64,000 bases of DNA from Arthrobacter sp. GMC3 (GTDB taxonomy: Bacteria; Actinomycetota; Actinomycetes; Actinomycetales; Micrococcaceae), in the NCBI RefSeq assembly GCF_002929305.1, contig NZ_PJIO01000001.1:434001-498000 (forward strand), written 5' to 3'. Every line of letters begins with the position of its first letter. Positions within the stretch are counted from its first letter, which is position 1. Below the pieces are notes generated by a model that saw only the letters and a list, made by a program, of their open reading frames with translations, was not told the origin of the DNA and did no database searches. The position numbers were made by a program, and so were the translations under genes. Below, piece by piece: positions 8,443 through 17,400 of the stretch.

Positions 8443-9180
8443 ATGGCAAAGACAATTCACGGCATTGACCTGACCGCGCCCGGTGGCGTTGAGAAGCTTT
8501 TCGCGTTTCACCGGCTCACGTTCGGTGATGCCGTCATGGAGGCGGACCTGGAAGCGCCGGTAGCTGATCCCGCGCCCGCGGTTAACCCTGCCGCCGATCC
8601 GGAAGCGCTCGTGGTTGATCCCGCTGAGGACCCGGACCCGGAAGGTGCTGAGGCGCTGGGCGATCCCGGCAAACGCGCCTTGGAATCCATGAAGGAAAAG
8701 CTGCGCGAGGCACGGGCAACACTCAAGGAACGTGACACGGAGCTATCCACGTTGCGCAAGCCTGCCGAGCCGTCCACTGACCCGGACGTGATCCGGGCGG
8801 AGATCCGCGCCGAGCTCGCCAAGGAGAACAGTGGCAAGCTGCTGCGCGCCGAGGTGAAGGCAACGGCTGCCGGCGCATTCCAGGACGCCGAGCTTGCCCT
8901 CAGCCTCGTTGACCTTGAGGCCATCCATGTCGGGGCTGACGGTGAAGCCGACCCTGACGACATTCAGGACGCCATTGATGCGGTCCTGACGAAGTATCCA
9001 TATTTGGCCGCGCAAAGCGGTTCGAAGAAGCGCGTGCCCAACGTACCCGCGGATCCCGCCAAGCCCGATACGAAGTTGCCGACGCTGGCCGAGCAGATCA
9101 AATCTGCCGAAGCTGCGGGCGACATCCGAAAGAGCATGGCACTGAAAAGCCAGCAACTCGCTGGCATCGCAAACAAGTAA
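8443..9180 (+). CDS. Capsid scaffolding protein
   Basis: A 245-residue acidic protein with an Ala/Pro/Asp-rich N-terminus (about residues 30-75), a charged coiled-coil segment (ALESMKEKLREARATLKERD, about 85-110) and a helical C-terminus. This composition and the place between the MuF-like and major capsid genes are the hallmarks of a siphovirus scaffold that shapes the prohead and then leaves. GAGAAGGAAATAG precedes ATG 8443. Confidence 0.85.
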   Translation: MAKTIHGIDLTAPGGVEKLFAFHRLTFGDAVMEADLEAPVADPAPAVNPAADPEALVVDPAEDPDPEGAEALGDPGKRALESMKEKLREARATLKERDTELSTLRKPAEPSTDPDVIRAEIRAELAKENSGKLLRAEVKATAAGAFQDAELALSLVDLEAIHVGADGEADPDDIQDAIDAVLTKYPYLAAQSGSKKRVPNVPADPAKPDTKLPTLAEQIKSAEAAGDIRKSMALKSQQLAGIANK

Positions 9181-9195
9181 CAAGGAGGCCATAAA

Positions 9196-10188
9196 TTGGC
9201 TGGTGGAATTACAGGTTCGGGCACCACTTTTGATCTGCCCAACTACACGGGGGAACTGTTTCAGGTCACCCCGAACGAAACCCCGCTGCTGTCGATTATC
9301 GGCGGGCTGACTGGCGGCAAGGAAGTCCACTCCACTCAGATCGAGTGGCAGGAATTCGACCTGCGCAAGCGGTCTGATCGCCAGAAAAAGGAAGGACAGG
9401 ACGCACCGGCCGGCGAGGGGCGCAAGCGCTCCAACGTCACCAACGTTCTGCAGATCCACCAGGAAGCTGTCGGTGTTTCGTACACCAAGCAGGCGGCAAC
9501 CGGACAGAAGTCTGGCCTGAACATTGATGCACAGAACCCGGTGCAGGATGAGCTTGGCTGGCAGATCACGCAGGAGCTCAAGCAGATCGCCGGGGATGTC
9601 GAATACTCGTTCATCAACGGCACCTACCAGTTGCCCACGGACAACACTAAGGAGCGCAAGACTCGCGGGCTGTTGCAGGCCATTGCGACGAACAAGATTG
9701 CCGCCGCGGGCAAGCTGCTGTCCCTGGAAATGTTCGGCAACATCTGCCAGATGGCCTACGACAATGGGGGCATCGCTGAGGGTGATACCGCAACGGTCAT
9801 CGTCAACTCGACCCAGAAGCGTGCGCTGTCGTGGATCTTCTCCAAGGGCGGCACGCAGAGCCAGCCCGATTCGCGGAACTACTTCGGTGTGAACTTGCAG
9901 ACCATCGAAACGGACTTCGGCAAGCTGAACATCATGCTCAGCCGCGACATGCCCGCTGACAGCCTCGCGGTCGCTTCCTTGGAGCATCTGGAAGCATCCT
10001 TCCTGGCGATCCCCGGCAAGGGCCACTTCTTTGCCGAGCCGCTGGCGAAGACCGGCGCATCCGACAAGGTCCAGGTGTACGGAGAGATCGGCCTTGAATA
10101 CGGCAACGAGAAGGCGCACGCCAAGATCACCGGCCTGTCCACTGATCTCTCGGCACTGTTCAACCCGCCCGTCGTTCCCGCGGGCTAG
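9196..10188 (+). CDS. Major capsid protein (HK97 fold, SU10-like family)
   Basis: A 330-residue protein with TTG start at 9196 and CAAGGAGG ten bases upstream. The start GGITGSGTTFDLPNYTGEL and the segment TPLLSIIGGLTGG, then EWQEFDLR and VSYTKQAA, are typical of the SU10-like HK97-fold capsid family. It builds the icosahedral shell. It follows the scaffold by 15 bases. Confidence 0.9.
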   Translation: MAGGITGSGTTFDLPNYTGELFQVTPNETPLLSIIGGLTGGKEVHSTQIEWQEFDLRKRSDRQKKEGQDAPAGEGRKRSNVTNVLQIHQEAVGVSYTKQAATGQKSGLNIDAQNPVQDELGWQITQELKQIAGDVEYSFINGTYQLPTDNTKERKTRGLLQAIATNKIAAAGKLLSLEMFGNICQMAYDNGGIAEGDTATVIVNSTQKRALSWIFSKGGTQSQPDSRNYFGVNLQTIETDFGKLNIMLSRDMPADSLAVASLEHLEASFLAIPGKGHFFAEPLAKTGASDKVQVYGEIGLEYGNEKAHAKITGLSTDLSALFNPPVVPAG

Positions 10189-10206
10189 ACCTGAGAGGGG
10201 TTTGAG

Positions 10207-10767
10207 ATGGAAGCGTTCACGACTATTGATGACCTCTCACGCAGGGTCGAGCGAGTATATGAGGATGATGAGGTCCCGTCAGTAGAAGCAGCGTTGGAAG
10301 ACGCGAGTGACTACTTGCGGGACCTCATTGGCCAGCACGTCTACCCGCGGCAAACGGCAACGTTTCGTACGCGGGTGCGTGCTGGTGACTTCCTTGAACT
10401 GCCCCAACAGCCGGTAGCCACCGTTGACAAGGTGACCATCGACGGTGCCGAGATGACCGTCGACTACGCCGATGGCGGGTTCTACGTCCACAGCACAGGT
10501 ATTGCCGAGGTGACATTCACCTACGGCTATACCAAGGCGCCAGGCGCTTTGCCGCTGTGGACGTGTGTTCTTGCCTCCCAGGCGATTGAACTAGTGGAGA
10601 CACTGGGGACGCTTGGCACTGGCGGGCTGAGCTCAACGGGCGTCGATGACTTCCGCAGGGCTTGGGCCGACGCTGGTGCCAATGCCGGTTACGCACTGCC
10701 GCAACGGCAGGAAGACCGGCTTGTGCAGCGGTACGGCAAGGCCGTGTTTGTCACTGGTGAGCGATGA
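10207..10767 (+). CDS. Head-tail connector protein
   Basis: A 186-residue protein whose N-terminal helices (TTIDDLSRRVER..ALEDASDYLRDLIGQ) and middle beta part (FRTRVRAGDFLELPQQPVATV) match HK97 gp6/SPP1 gp15-type adaptors, which bind under the portal ring after packaging. It lies directly after the capsid gene, as usual, and overlaps the next ATG by four bases. Confidence 0.8.
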   Translation: MEAFTTIDDLSRRVERVYEDDEVPSVEAALEDASDYLRDLIGQHVYPRQTATFRTRVRAGDFLELPQQPVATVDKVTIDGAEMTVDYADGGFYVHSTGIAEVTFTYGYTKAPGALPLWTCVLASQAIELVETLGTLGTGGLSSTGVDDFRRAWADAGANAGYALPQRQEDRLVQRYGKAVFVTGER

Positions 10768-11168
10768 ACATCGAAGGCGAGATCCGGGCAGGGCGGCGGC
10801 TCGCTGAAAGGCTCATGATCGACAAGTTCCGGTTCACTCGCGCAGTCATTGGTCCACCAATCAGGGACGAAGCGACCGGGGATTTGATCTACCTGCCGCC
10901 AGTACTCGTTTACGAGGGCAAGGGCAAGGTGCAGACCTATGAGGCGCACGAGGTTGGCATTGGCTCCGCTGGGAGGCTGTTCACGGTCCAGCGATACCAG
11001 ATCCATGTTCCTGTTGGCCCTGAGCGATTCATGATTGGCGACGTTGCCGAGTGCATCAAAGCCACGCTCGACCCGGCGTTGCTTGGCCGTGAATACGTCG
11101 TCGCTGCGCTCCTGCACAAGACTGCGGCAACAGCACGACGACTCCAAGTTGATGAGGTGGCAGCATGA
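10764..11168 (+). CDS. Head-tail stopper-like protein (DUF6093-like)
   Basis: A 134-residue protein. The sequence around FRFTRAVIGPPIRDEATGDL and the late beta strand RYQIHVPVGP resemble a family of actinophage head-completion proteins encoded second after the capsid gene. The role (plugging the connector) rests on gene order. ATGA overlaps join it to both neighbours. Confidence 0.7.
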   Translation: MNIEGEIRAGRRLAERLMIDKFRFTRAVIGPPIRDEATGDLIYLPPVLVYEGKGKVQTYEAHEVGIGSAGRLFTVQRYQIHVPVGPERFMIGDVAECIKATLDPALLGREYVVAALLHKTAATARRLQVDEVAA

Positions 11169-11545
11169 GTGACTTTTCGCAGATCAGGGAGTTCGCTCAA
11201 GAGTTGCTGACATCCGAGGGGCCCGTCGCTGAGGGCGGCAGGGCTGCAATCAAGCGCGGCGCTACGAACGTGAAGCGAAAAAGCGTGTCTACGATCATCG
11301 CCGCCGTTGGTGCGCGCCACGCGAAGCACTATGGGAAGTCGATCACTTTCGACATCTTCAACGATGGAATGTCTGCCGAGATTGGCCCGCAAGTTGGCAA
11401 GTCTCAGGCGTTCTTGGGGAAGATCCTCGAACACGGTACCTCCACGAGCGCACCACACCCTCACTTGTTCCCCGCTGCCGATGAGGAGCAGGAACTGATC
11501 GAGCGTGGCGTGGCTGAGGCCGTAGCTAAGGCGTTGAGAATGTGA
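11165..11545 (+). CDS. HK97 gp10-like tail-completion protein
   Basis: A 126-residue protein. The ending, with GKILEHGTSTSAPHPHLFPA followed by a helix, is the diagnostic part of the HK97 gp10 family (a neck/tail completion factor). It overlaps the GTG start of the next gene by four bases. Confidence 0.8.
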   Translation: MSDFSQIREFAQELLTSEGPVAEGGRAAIKRGATNVKRKSVSTIIAAVGARHAKHYGKSITFDIFNDGMSAEIGPQVGKSQAFLGKILEHGTSTSAPHPHLFPAADEEQELIERGVAEAVAKALRM

Positions 11546-11952
11546 GCGCCCAAGACTCGCTGCTGGAAATGGTCAAGGCGGCTATCCCCGGGATCAAGGT
11601 TTACGACGGGATTATCACCGACAAGGAAGCCACGCTTCCCGCTCGGTATGCGGTTCTGTACGCGCCGCCTGGACTCGCCGTAGCTGGCGATGTTGGAGTA
11701 ACGGCGAGCGGCAGGAACTACGAGTGGTCAATCACGCATGTAGCTGCCGCCCCCGACGCTGCCGCCGCTGGTGAACTGCGGTGGCAAGTCCAGTGGGCAC
11801 AGAAACGCGTAAGTGACTACCTCACTGCGCGCCGGCTAACCGCTGGTGGGCAGAAGATCCAGCACATCCACGCCGAACCACCGAGCCGTGATGAGCAGAT
11901 CCCGGCCCGCGTCGTCCTCTACGCGTCTGACAAGTTCCAGGCGCTCACCTAA
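11542..11952 (+). CDS. Tail terminator protein
   Basis: A 136-residue protein with GTG start at 11542 (GTGA overlap). Its size, alternating alpha/beta pattern (YAVLYAPPG, YEWSITHVAA, ARVVLYASD) and place immediately before the major tail region fit the tail terminator family, which caps the tail tube and sets its joining to the head. A terminator follows its stop. Confidence 0.75.
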   Translation: MSAQDSLLEMVKAAIPGIKVYDGIITDKEATLPARYAVLYAPPGLAVAGDVGVTASGRNYEWSITHVAAAPDAAAAGELRWQVQWAQKRVSDYLTARRLTAGGQKIQHIHAEPPSRDEQIPARVVLYASDKFQALT

Positions 11953-11960
11953 CCACCATG

Positions 11961-11988
11961 AAGGCCCTCACGCTGTGGGGGCCTTTTC
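11961..11988 (+). terminator. Rho-independent terminator after the tail terminator gene
   Basis: AAGGCCC (11961-11967) pairs with GGGCCTT (11979-11985), followed by a short T-run (TTTTC). It would reduce readthrough from head genes into the major tail genes. Confidence 0.6.
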
Positions 11989-12009
11989 TATGCCCGAAGG
12001 GTGGCCTGC

Positions 12010-12192
12010 ATGGCTGCACGTGAATGGGTGCGGGTCTCGGACTCGCGGACGGGTCGAATCCTCCCGGATAAAGTCCTCCGCTCCCACCTGACCTTGGCCC
12101 CGTATCTGAAAGAAGTCCCGTCATCTCGGGCAAAACACAACCCGCCTACGGGTGACAGCGGCCAGGTGTCGCAGAAAGTGAGCAAGAAATGA
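12010..12192 (+). CDS. Small conserved tail-region protein
   Basis: A 60-residue basic protein. ATG 12010 has AAGGGTGG upstream; an in-frame GTG at 12001 is the alternative. The sequence (REWVRVSDSRTGRILPDKV, then a Lys/Ser-rich tail) looks like a short beta-rich protein. It overlaps the major tail protein start by four bases (ATGA), so the two are translationally coupled. Function unknown. Confidence 0.6.
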   Translation: MAAREWVRVSDSRTGRILPDKVLRSHLTLAPYLKEVPSSRAKHNPPTGDSGQVSQKVSKK

Positions 12193-12719
12193 GTGCACGG
12201 CTCGTTGACTCCGACATCACACTGCTGATCGCAGTGCTGGGCGGTGTCGCAGACATTAGCAAGCCCACCGTGGCCGAACTAACCGCGGGCGTGAACCTCA
12301 CATGTGCGGTTGTGGCCGGGTACGACCTGGGCATGGATGCTTCCGAGGAAATCACCGGCAAGGGCGTTTGCGACAAGGGCAAGGTCGTCAACTTTGGGGA
12401 CGCGAACTACAAGGGTTCCTTGCAGTTCTTCCTTGAGGGTGAGGACGAGGCCACCGCTGCGACATCCGCCTACGTCGCGGCCGAAGAGTTCTTCACCACG
12501 CGGGGAATCAAGTTCGACCTGTTCCGCCGCATTGGCAAGGCCTCCGATGTGCCGATCGCGGCGACGGACAAGGTTGAGGGCTACGGGTTCGTCACTGACT
12601 ACCCGCAGTTCGCTTCCGGCGCCGATGCGTCCGGTTATGCGATGTTCACGCAGCCGCTCGCCCAGCAGTCACGATTCACTGACGGCAAGGTGGCGGTCGT
12701 CGCCACATCGGGCGGCTAA
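12189..12719 (+). CDS. Major tail protein
   Basis: A 176-residue protein with the beta-rich pattern of tail tube proteins: an opening strand with VDSDITLLIAVLGG, a NYKGSLQFFLEGEDE segment and a GKASDVPIAATDKVEGYGFV segment. Its place between the tail terminator and the tail assembly chaperones is canonical. It is followed by a strong GC-rich hairpin at 12743-12777. Confidence 0.85.
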   Translation: MSARLVDSDITLLIAVLGGVADISKPTVAELTAGVNLTCAVVAGYDLGMDASEEITGKGVCDKGKVVNFGDANYKGSLQFFLEGEDEATAATSAYVAAEEFFTTRGIKFDLFRRIGKASDVPIAATDKVEGYGFVTDYPQFASGADASGYAMFTQPLAQQSRFTDGKVAVVATSGG

Positions 12720-12742
12720 ACCAAGCCAACCCCAATTGACTG

Positions 12743-12777
12743 GCGGCGCGGGATGCTCACAGGCTCTCCCGCGCCGC
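12743..12777 (+). promoter_or_regulatory. GC-rich hairpin with loop complementary to downstream RBS regions
   Basis: A perfect 11-bp stem (12743-12753 with 12767-12777) closes a 13-base loop. The loop contains TCACAGGCTC (12757-12766), the exact reverse complement of GAGCCTGTGA. That 10-mer occurs at 12795-12804, 12818-12827 and 13090-13099; the last two lie in the ribosome-binding regions of the 12832 and 13099 genes. There is no T-run, so it may act as an RNA switch or processing/stability element rather than a terminator. Confidence 0.55.
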
Positions 12778-12831
12778 TGCACCACCCATTATCCGAGCCT
12801 GTGACAACCATTCTTAGGAGCCTGTGAAGCC

Positions 12832-13089
12832 ATGAATACACGCGCTGTGAATATCAACTATCCAGACGGTCCCGACCCCCGAGCCATCGCTTGGTTCGAG
12901 GCGAATGACATTGACCCGCACACCGTTGTTGGTGAGCAAGAAGTTCTGGTGAACTACGACGGCCGAGTTATGGGGTACGCCGAGTTCATCCTGAGCGACG
13001 ACGGTCAGAGAATCCCCGGTGGCCATGGCCACCTGAAACAGATCAAGATCGTCCCCATGATTTCCACCCCCGAAAACTTTGGACTCTAG
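12832..13089 (+). CDS. Small hypothetical tail-region protein
   Basis: An 85-residue protein with ATG at 12832 preceded by AGGAGCCTGTGAAGCC. It is acidic, starts with NTRAVNINYPDG and has a compact alpha/beta pattern. Small genes often sit between the major tail protein and the chaperones in actinophages. Family not recognised. Confidence 0.6.
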   Translation: MNTRAVNINYPDGPDPRAIAWFEANDIDPHTVVGEQEVLVNYDGRVMGYAEFILSDDGQRIPGGHGHLKQIKIVPMISTPENFGL

Positions 13090-13098
13090 GAGCCTGTG

Positions 13099-13668
13099 AT
13101 GACTGAAATCAACGAAGAAACTTTTGACCTTCAAGCATGGATTGGTGGGGCAACCACCAAAGAACGCCGCGTGACGATCTACCAAAAGTCCGGCCTGATC
13201 GGTCAGATTGACACACTCAAAGAGGAGTTGTCACTGGCCCGCCGTATCCCTGCCGGCCAACGTGGCGTGTCCGACCGTTCGCCCACCAAGATCGAACAGG
13301 AGATCCGGGCACTGGCCGAAGCGTTCGCAGCCTCCGCGCTGATCGTGCGGGTGAAGGGCCTCACTGAGGACCACTCCTCACGTCTGCGAAAGAACGCCGT
13401 CGTGGATGCTGAGAAGAACCGTCGCAAGCTCTCCGATGAAGCGCGGTCTTCACTGGGCATGCGCGCCATCCTGCTCGAAGCCATCACCTTCCCGAAGTTC
13501 TCGGACGAGAAGCAGGTCAAGGCGTTCGGAGATGCAATCGGTGACGGCCAGTATGTCCAGATTATTGAGGCGTACCAGGACGCATCCTTCATGCCCTCCG
13601 AGGTGAACCCGGGTTTTTTGCTCGGGTCCTCCGACGAGGAAGATGGAGCCGACTCCTCCTCGGACTAA
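13099..13668 (+). CDS. Tail assembly chaperone (gpG-like)
   Basis: A 189-residue protein. ATG 13099 has AGGAG six bases upstream; a GTG immediately before it is in frame but badly spaced. It is largely helical (IEQEIRALAEAFAASALIV) with an acidic C-terminus. A slippery run GGGTTTTTTG at 13611-13620 lies near its 3' end, from which a -1 shift enters an open frame ending at 13967. This is the lambda gpG/gpGT arrangement: the short and long forms chaperone the tape measure protein during tail assembly. Confidence 0.85.
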   Translation: MTEINEETFDLQAWIGGATTKERRVTIYQKSGLIGQIDTLKEELSLARRIPAGQRGVSDRSPTKIEQEIRALAEAFAASALIVRVKGLTEDHSSRLRKNAVVDAEKNRRKLSDEARSSLGMRAILLEAITFPKFSDEKQVKAFGDAIGDGQYVQIIEAYQDASFMPSEVNPGFLLGSSDEEDGADSSSD

Positions 13669-13967
13669 AAACGTCCCGCGCCTACGGTATAGCGCCGCTG
13701 GTCTGGCTCGGCATCACCCGGAAAGGGTGGACCGAGACAGACCGGCTGCTGACCATGGCGCTACAAGTCTTGGAGCAGTCCACATGCCCAGGCTGTGGGC
13801 ACCCTGCGGACAGCACTGTTGGCGCTCAGAACGCTGGCTGGTTCGAGACCCAAGAGTTCGATTGCCTCGGTTGTGCGGCCAAAGACTCGGCCTCGCGAAC
13901 CGCAGACCATGACCCAAAGACACGGGTGCACATGGCCGTCATAGACGCACGCCTGAAAGATACCTAA
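13099..13967 (+). CDS. Tail assembly chaperone, -1 frameshift product (gpGT-like)
   Basis: The gpG frame can slip by -1 at GGGTTTTTTG (13611-13620), which fits both G_GGT_TTT and T_TTT_TTG heptamers in the zero frame. The -1 frame is then open without stops to 13967. It encodes RKGWTETDRLLTMALQVLEQ, then CPGCGHP and CLGC, a Trp-plus-zinc-knuckle pattern common in the T part of actinophage chaperones. The ATG at 13755 inside this part is unlikely to be the real start, because the conserved-looking sequence extends upstream of it. Confidence 0.8.
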
Positions 13968-14428
13968 ACGTCGCAGGTAGCGAGGAAAGCCCCGCCCTCG
14001 CCAGCGGTCACGTAAACACCGGTTGCTTTGATGTCGTGGCTCTTGATCGTGAGCTTGGCAAGGTTGCAGATTGCCTTTGCGTCTGCCTGATTTTCTTCCT
14101 TGTCCGCCAGGTTAGTGATCACGGTGACGCGTGGCAGGTCTCGCTCACTGAATCCGGTTATGTTCTCGGTCCCGGGCCCAGTAGGCCATGCCCAATCGGC
14201 GTTCATTCCGAGCTCCATGGCTGCCTTGGCGCCCAGGGCTGGCAATCCAGCGGACTCACTCTTTGCTATCGGAGCGGAAGTTGCGGCTGGCGCTGGTGCC
14301 GCCGACGTAGATGCGCCAACCTCCCAGTCAATGTTGGCCTTCTTCTCCGCGGCAGTCTGTTCCGGCGCTGAGCTGCATCCGGCCAAAAAGAGAACCCCAA
14401 TTACCCCAAGTGCAAGTGATTTACGCAT
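13964..14428 (-). CDS. Antisense lipoprotein moron in the tail operon
   Basis: A 154-residue protein on the opposite strand to all surrounding late genes. It has a lipoprotein signal peptide (MRKSLALGVIGVLFLAGC, Cys at about 18), an Ala/Pro/Ser linker (about residues 25-65) and a C-terminal alpha/beta domain with two further Cys (AICN, LATCDV). It lies between the chaperones and the tape measure gene and overlaps the chaperone stop tail-to-tail by four bases. This is the usual look of a moron expressed from the lysogen, for example for superinfection exclusion, but the domain is not recognised. Confidence 0.75.
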   Translation of the reverse strand: MRKSLALGVIGVLFLAGCSSAPEQTAAEKKANIDWEVGASTSAAPAPAATSAPIAKSESAGLPALGAKAAMELGMNADWAWPTGPGTENITGFSERDLPRVTVITNLADKEENQADAKAICNLAKLTIKSHDIKATGVYVTAGEGGAFLATCDV

Positions 14429-14444
14429 AACCGAATGATAGTCG

Positions 14445-14469
14445 AGCGCTCAGTCATGGGCGCTTTTTT
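14445..14469 (+). terminator. Weak terminator-like hairpin before the tape measure gene
   Basis: AGCGC (14445-14449) can pair with GCGCT (14460-14464), followed by TTTTTT. It lies between the promoter side of the antisense lipoprotein and the tape measure start, so it could lower rightward readthrough. The stem is only five base pairs. Confidence 0.4.
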
Positions 14470-14487
14470 ACTGCCCTTGGAGGTGCA

Positions 14488-17400
14488 ATGTCTGCCAGCG
14501 AGAGGACTCTATCGGTTCGGCTTGATCTGCTGATTGGCGACTACAAGAACAAGGCCGGGCAGGCCGCGCAGGCTACAACTCAGATTGGTGACGCCGGGGA
14601 GAAGGCTGGGTCACGCGCTGCCGCAGCCCTGGGCGCAACCACTAAGGCTGTTGGTGCCGTCACTGCGGCTGCTCTTGTCGGCGGGGCGGCGCTTCTCAAG
14701 AACGCCATGCAAACAGGTGTCGCCTACAACCAGCTAGAGCAGACTGCCCGGATCAGCTACAAGACCATTCTTGGATCCGCAGAAGCAGCCGCCCAGATGA
14801 TGGAGCAGGTTGCCGCGTTCGCGAAGACCTCACCCTTCCCGCGCCAGGCTTTCATTCAGGGAACGCAGCAGCTTCTTTCCTTTGGTATGCAGGCTGAGAA
14901 GGTCATCCCAACCCTGTCGGCAATTCAGGATGCCGTCGCGGCGTCTGGCGGCGGGTCCCAGGACATCAATGAGATCGTGTCCGTACTTGCCAAGGTAACC
15001 TCAACTGGCAAAATCACGGCTGTCACCTTGAATGAGCTTGGCTTGCGCGGGATCGATGCGGCCAAGCTCATTGGTGATGGCATGGGTAAGACTGCAAGCC
15101 AGATTCGCAGCTCCGTCACCAAGGGAACTTTGGACGCTGGCGAGGCCATTGATGTTCTGGTAGCTCAGATGTCGAAGTCATTTGCTGGCGCCGCGGCTGG
15201 TGTGAAAGATACTTGGGTCGGCTCGACTGACCGAATCAAGGGTGCTTGGCGCGATATTTCCAGCATCATCGCTGAGCCGTTCGTGCACAAGGCTGGCGGT
15301 GGACTTGCCCTCGACTGGGCCAACTCACTTGCTGATGCTCTGCGCGCCGCTGAGGCGAAGACTGGTCCGCTCGTTGCGGTCATGATGGACCGCCTCAAGC
15401 CCGCCTTTGATCAGGTGCTTCCTGCCATCCACCGGATGAAAGACGGAATCAACTCCTTTGATGTGTCCAAGGTTGATGGGCAACTGGATGCACTAGCTCA
15501 GAACGGTCCTGTGCTGGGTGCAATCACGGCAGCAATTATCGCCATGGGTACCCAGATTCCTATTCTGCAGAAGCTTGGCCTTGCAGTGAACCCCTTGGCG
15601 GCCGGAATGGTCGCCTTAATTGCCTTGTCGCCAGAGCTACGCAGCGCCTTTGGCGATTTCGCGGCGGCACTGGCACCGCTACTTCCCATCGCGCAGCAAA
15701 CGGGACAAGCGCTCATCAGCACCGCTACGGCAATCTTGGTCACGCTGGCCCCAGCCTTGCGCGATCTACTGCTGGCCGTGGCGCCGGTAATAGTTCAATT
15801 TGGCCAGGGCCTCGGTACCGCCGCAGTGTCGGTTATTCGGGCACTTGTTCCAGTGGCGCAGGTTGTGGCTGACGTTGCCTCTGCCGTGTCAAAACTGCCC
15901 ACCCCTGTCCTGGCTGCGGCGCTTGCGTTTGCTGCCGTCGTCGCCTTGCGCGGACCGCTCTCAGCAATGCTCTCAACAACTGGGGCAGCATTCAGTGGAC
16001 TCAATGCCACCATGGCGACATCCAGGGCTGTTGCCGCCGAAACTGGCGGGGCAATCTCGGTCATGTCTGTCACCTCAGCCATGGCCGGGACAAGCATCGC
16101 AGCTCTTGGTACGGCCATGAAAGTGGCATTCATGTCCAACCCAATCGGCATGGTTATCGCTGGCATTGGCCTAGCTCTCGGAGGGCTGGCTATGTACCAG
16201 TCAGAGGCAGCCTCGAAGACGGAAGGCCACAAGGCGGCCGTGCAGTCATTGACGGAGGCCCTAAAAGCGTCCAACGGTGCCATGGATGACAGTGTGCAGA
16301 AAATCCTTGCTCAGCAGCTTGCTGATGAAAAGGGTAAGCATACGAAGCTCGATATGATCACGCTCTCGAAGCAGCTTGGGCTTTCTCAAGGCGAGATGAC
16401 CAAGGCGATCTTGGAAGGCGGCGCAGCATTCGATGTAATGCGGGCCAAGATCAAGGGCATTGCCGAGGCCAACCGCACGGCAGGCTACGGAGGGTCTGGC
16501 TACTACACGGACGTGGGCAAGGCTGCGCTCGATGCCTTGGACGGAATCGACAAGTTCTCAGGCGCGACCAATGAGGCTGTTGAAGGCCAGAAGAATCTCA
16601 ATTGGGAGACCAAGGGCTCAAAGTCCGCCATTGAGTCTGAAACTGCGGCACTGGAAGCCAACATCTCCAAGAAGCAAGAAGCCGCCGGCGCCACACTTTC
16701 ACAGGCCCAAGCTGAACTGCGCTACGCGGAGACCAAGAAGCGGTCAATGGAGCAGATCACGCAAGCTGCTGACATGTGGAATGTTGAGACACAGTCCCTG
16801 AACGTCAACACGGACGAGCAGAAGAAGAACGCCAGCGCCCTGCTGGAAACGGCAACCTCTGCGCGTCAAGTCATCGACGCCCAGCAGAAGAACAATGTAT
16901 CCGGCACAGCCCTGCGGAAGACGGTTGACGGTCTGCGGTCTGATTTCATCGCCCAGGCGGAAGCAGCAGGCATTGGCACGGTCGAAGCGGGGAAGCTTGC
17001 CGACGCCTACGGGCTGATCCCAAAGGAGGTCGTTTCCGATGTGAAGCTGCAATCCGAGGCCGCCATGACGCAGCTCAACGATCTTCACAAGGCGATCCAG
17101 GCAACCCCGGATAAGACAGTGACTATTGACGAGCCAGCGTCACCAGCCATCGTCAAGGGCTTGGAACTGCTCGGCTACAAGGTTGAGCACCTCCCGAACG
17201 GTCAGATCAAGGTCACCGAAACCGGCGCAGTTGAGACCGGAGACAAGATTGACGGTGTGGCAAGCAAGAAGCGCCTTGCTGAGATCATCGCCCAAGCTCA
17301 GACGGAAACGGCTGAGAACTGGCTGAACAACCTTGCGCGCCCGCGGTACACATCGATCACAGTTGACGAGCGCATTTCCACTGGCAAGGGCGGCGCTGGT

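Noticed and set aside
8743-10119. Long leftward ORF of 458 codons opposite the scaffold and capsid genes
   Set aside because: It is an antisense shadow caused by GC-rich codon structure; the top strand encodes recognisable scaffold and capsid proteins with good ribosome-binding sites.
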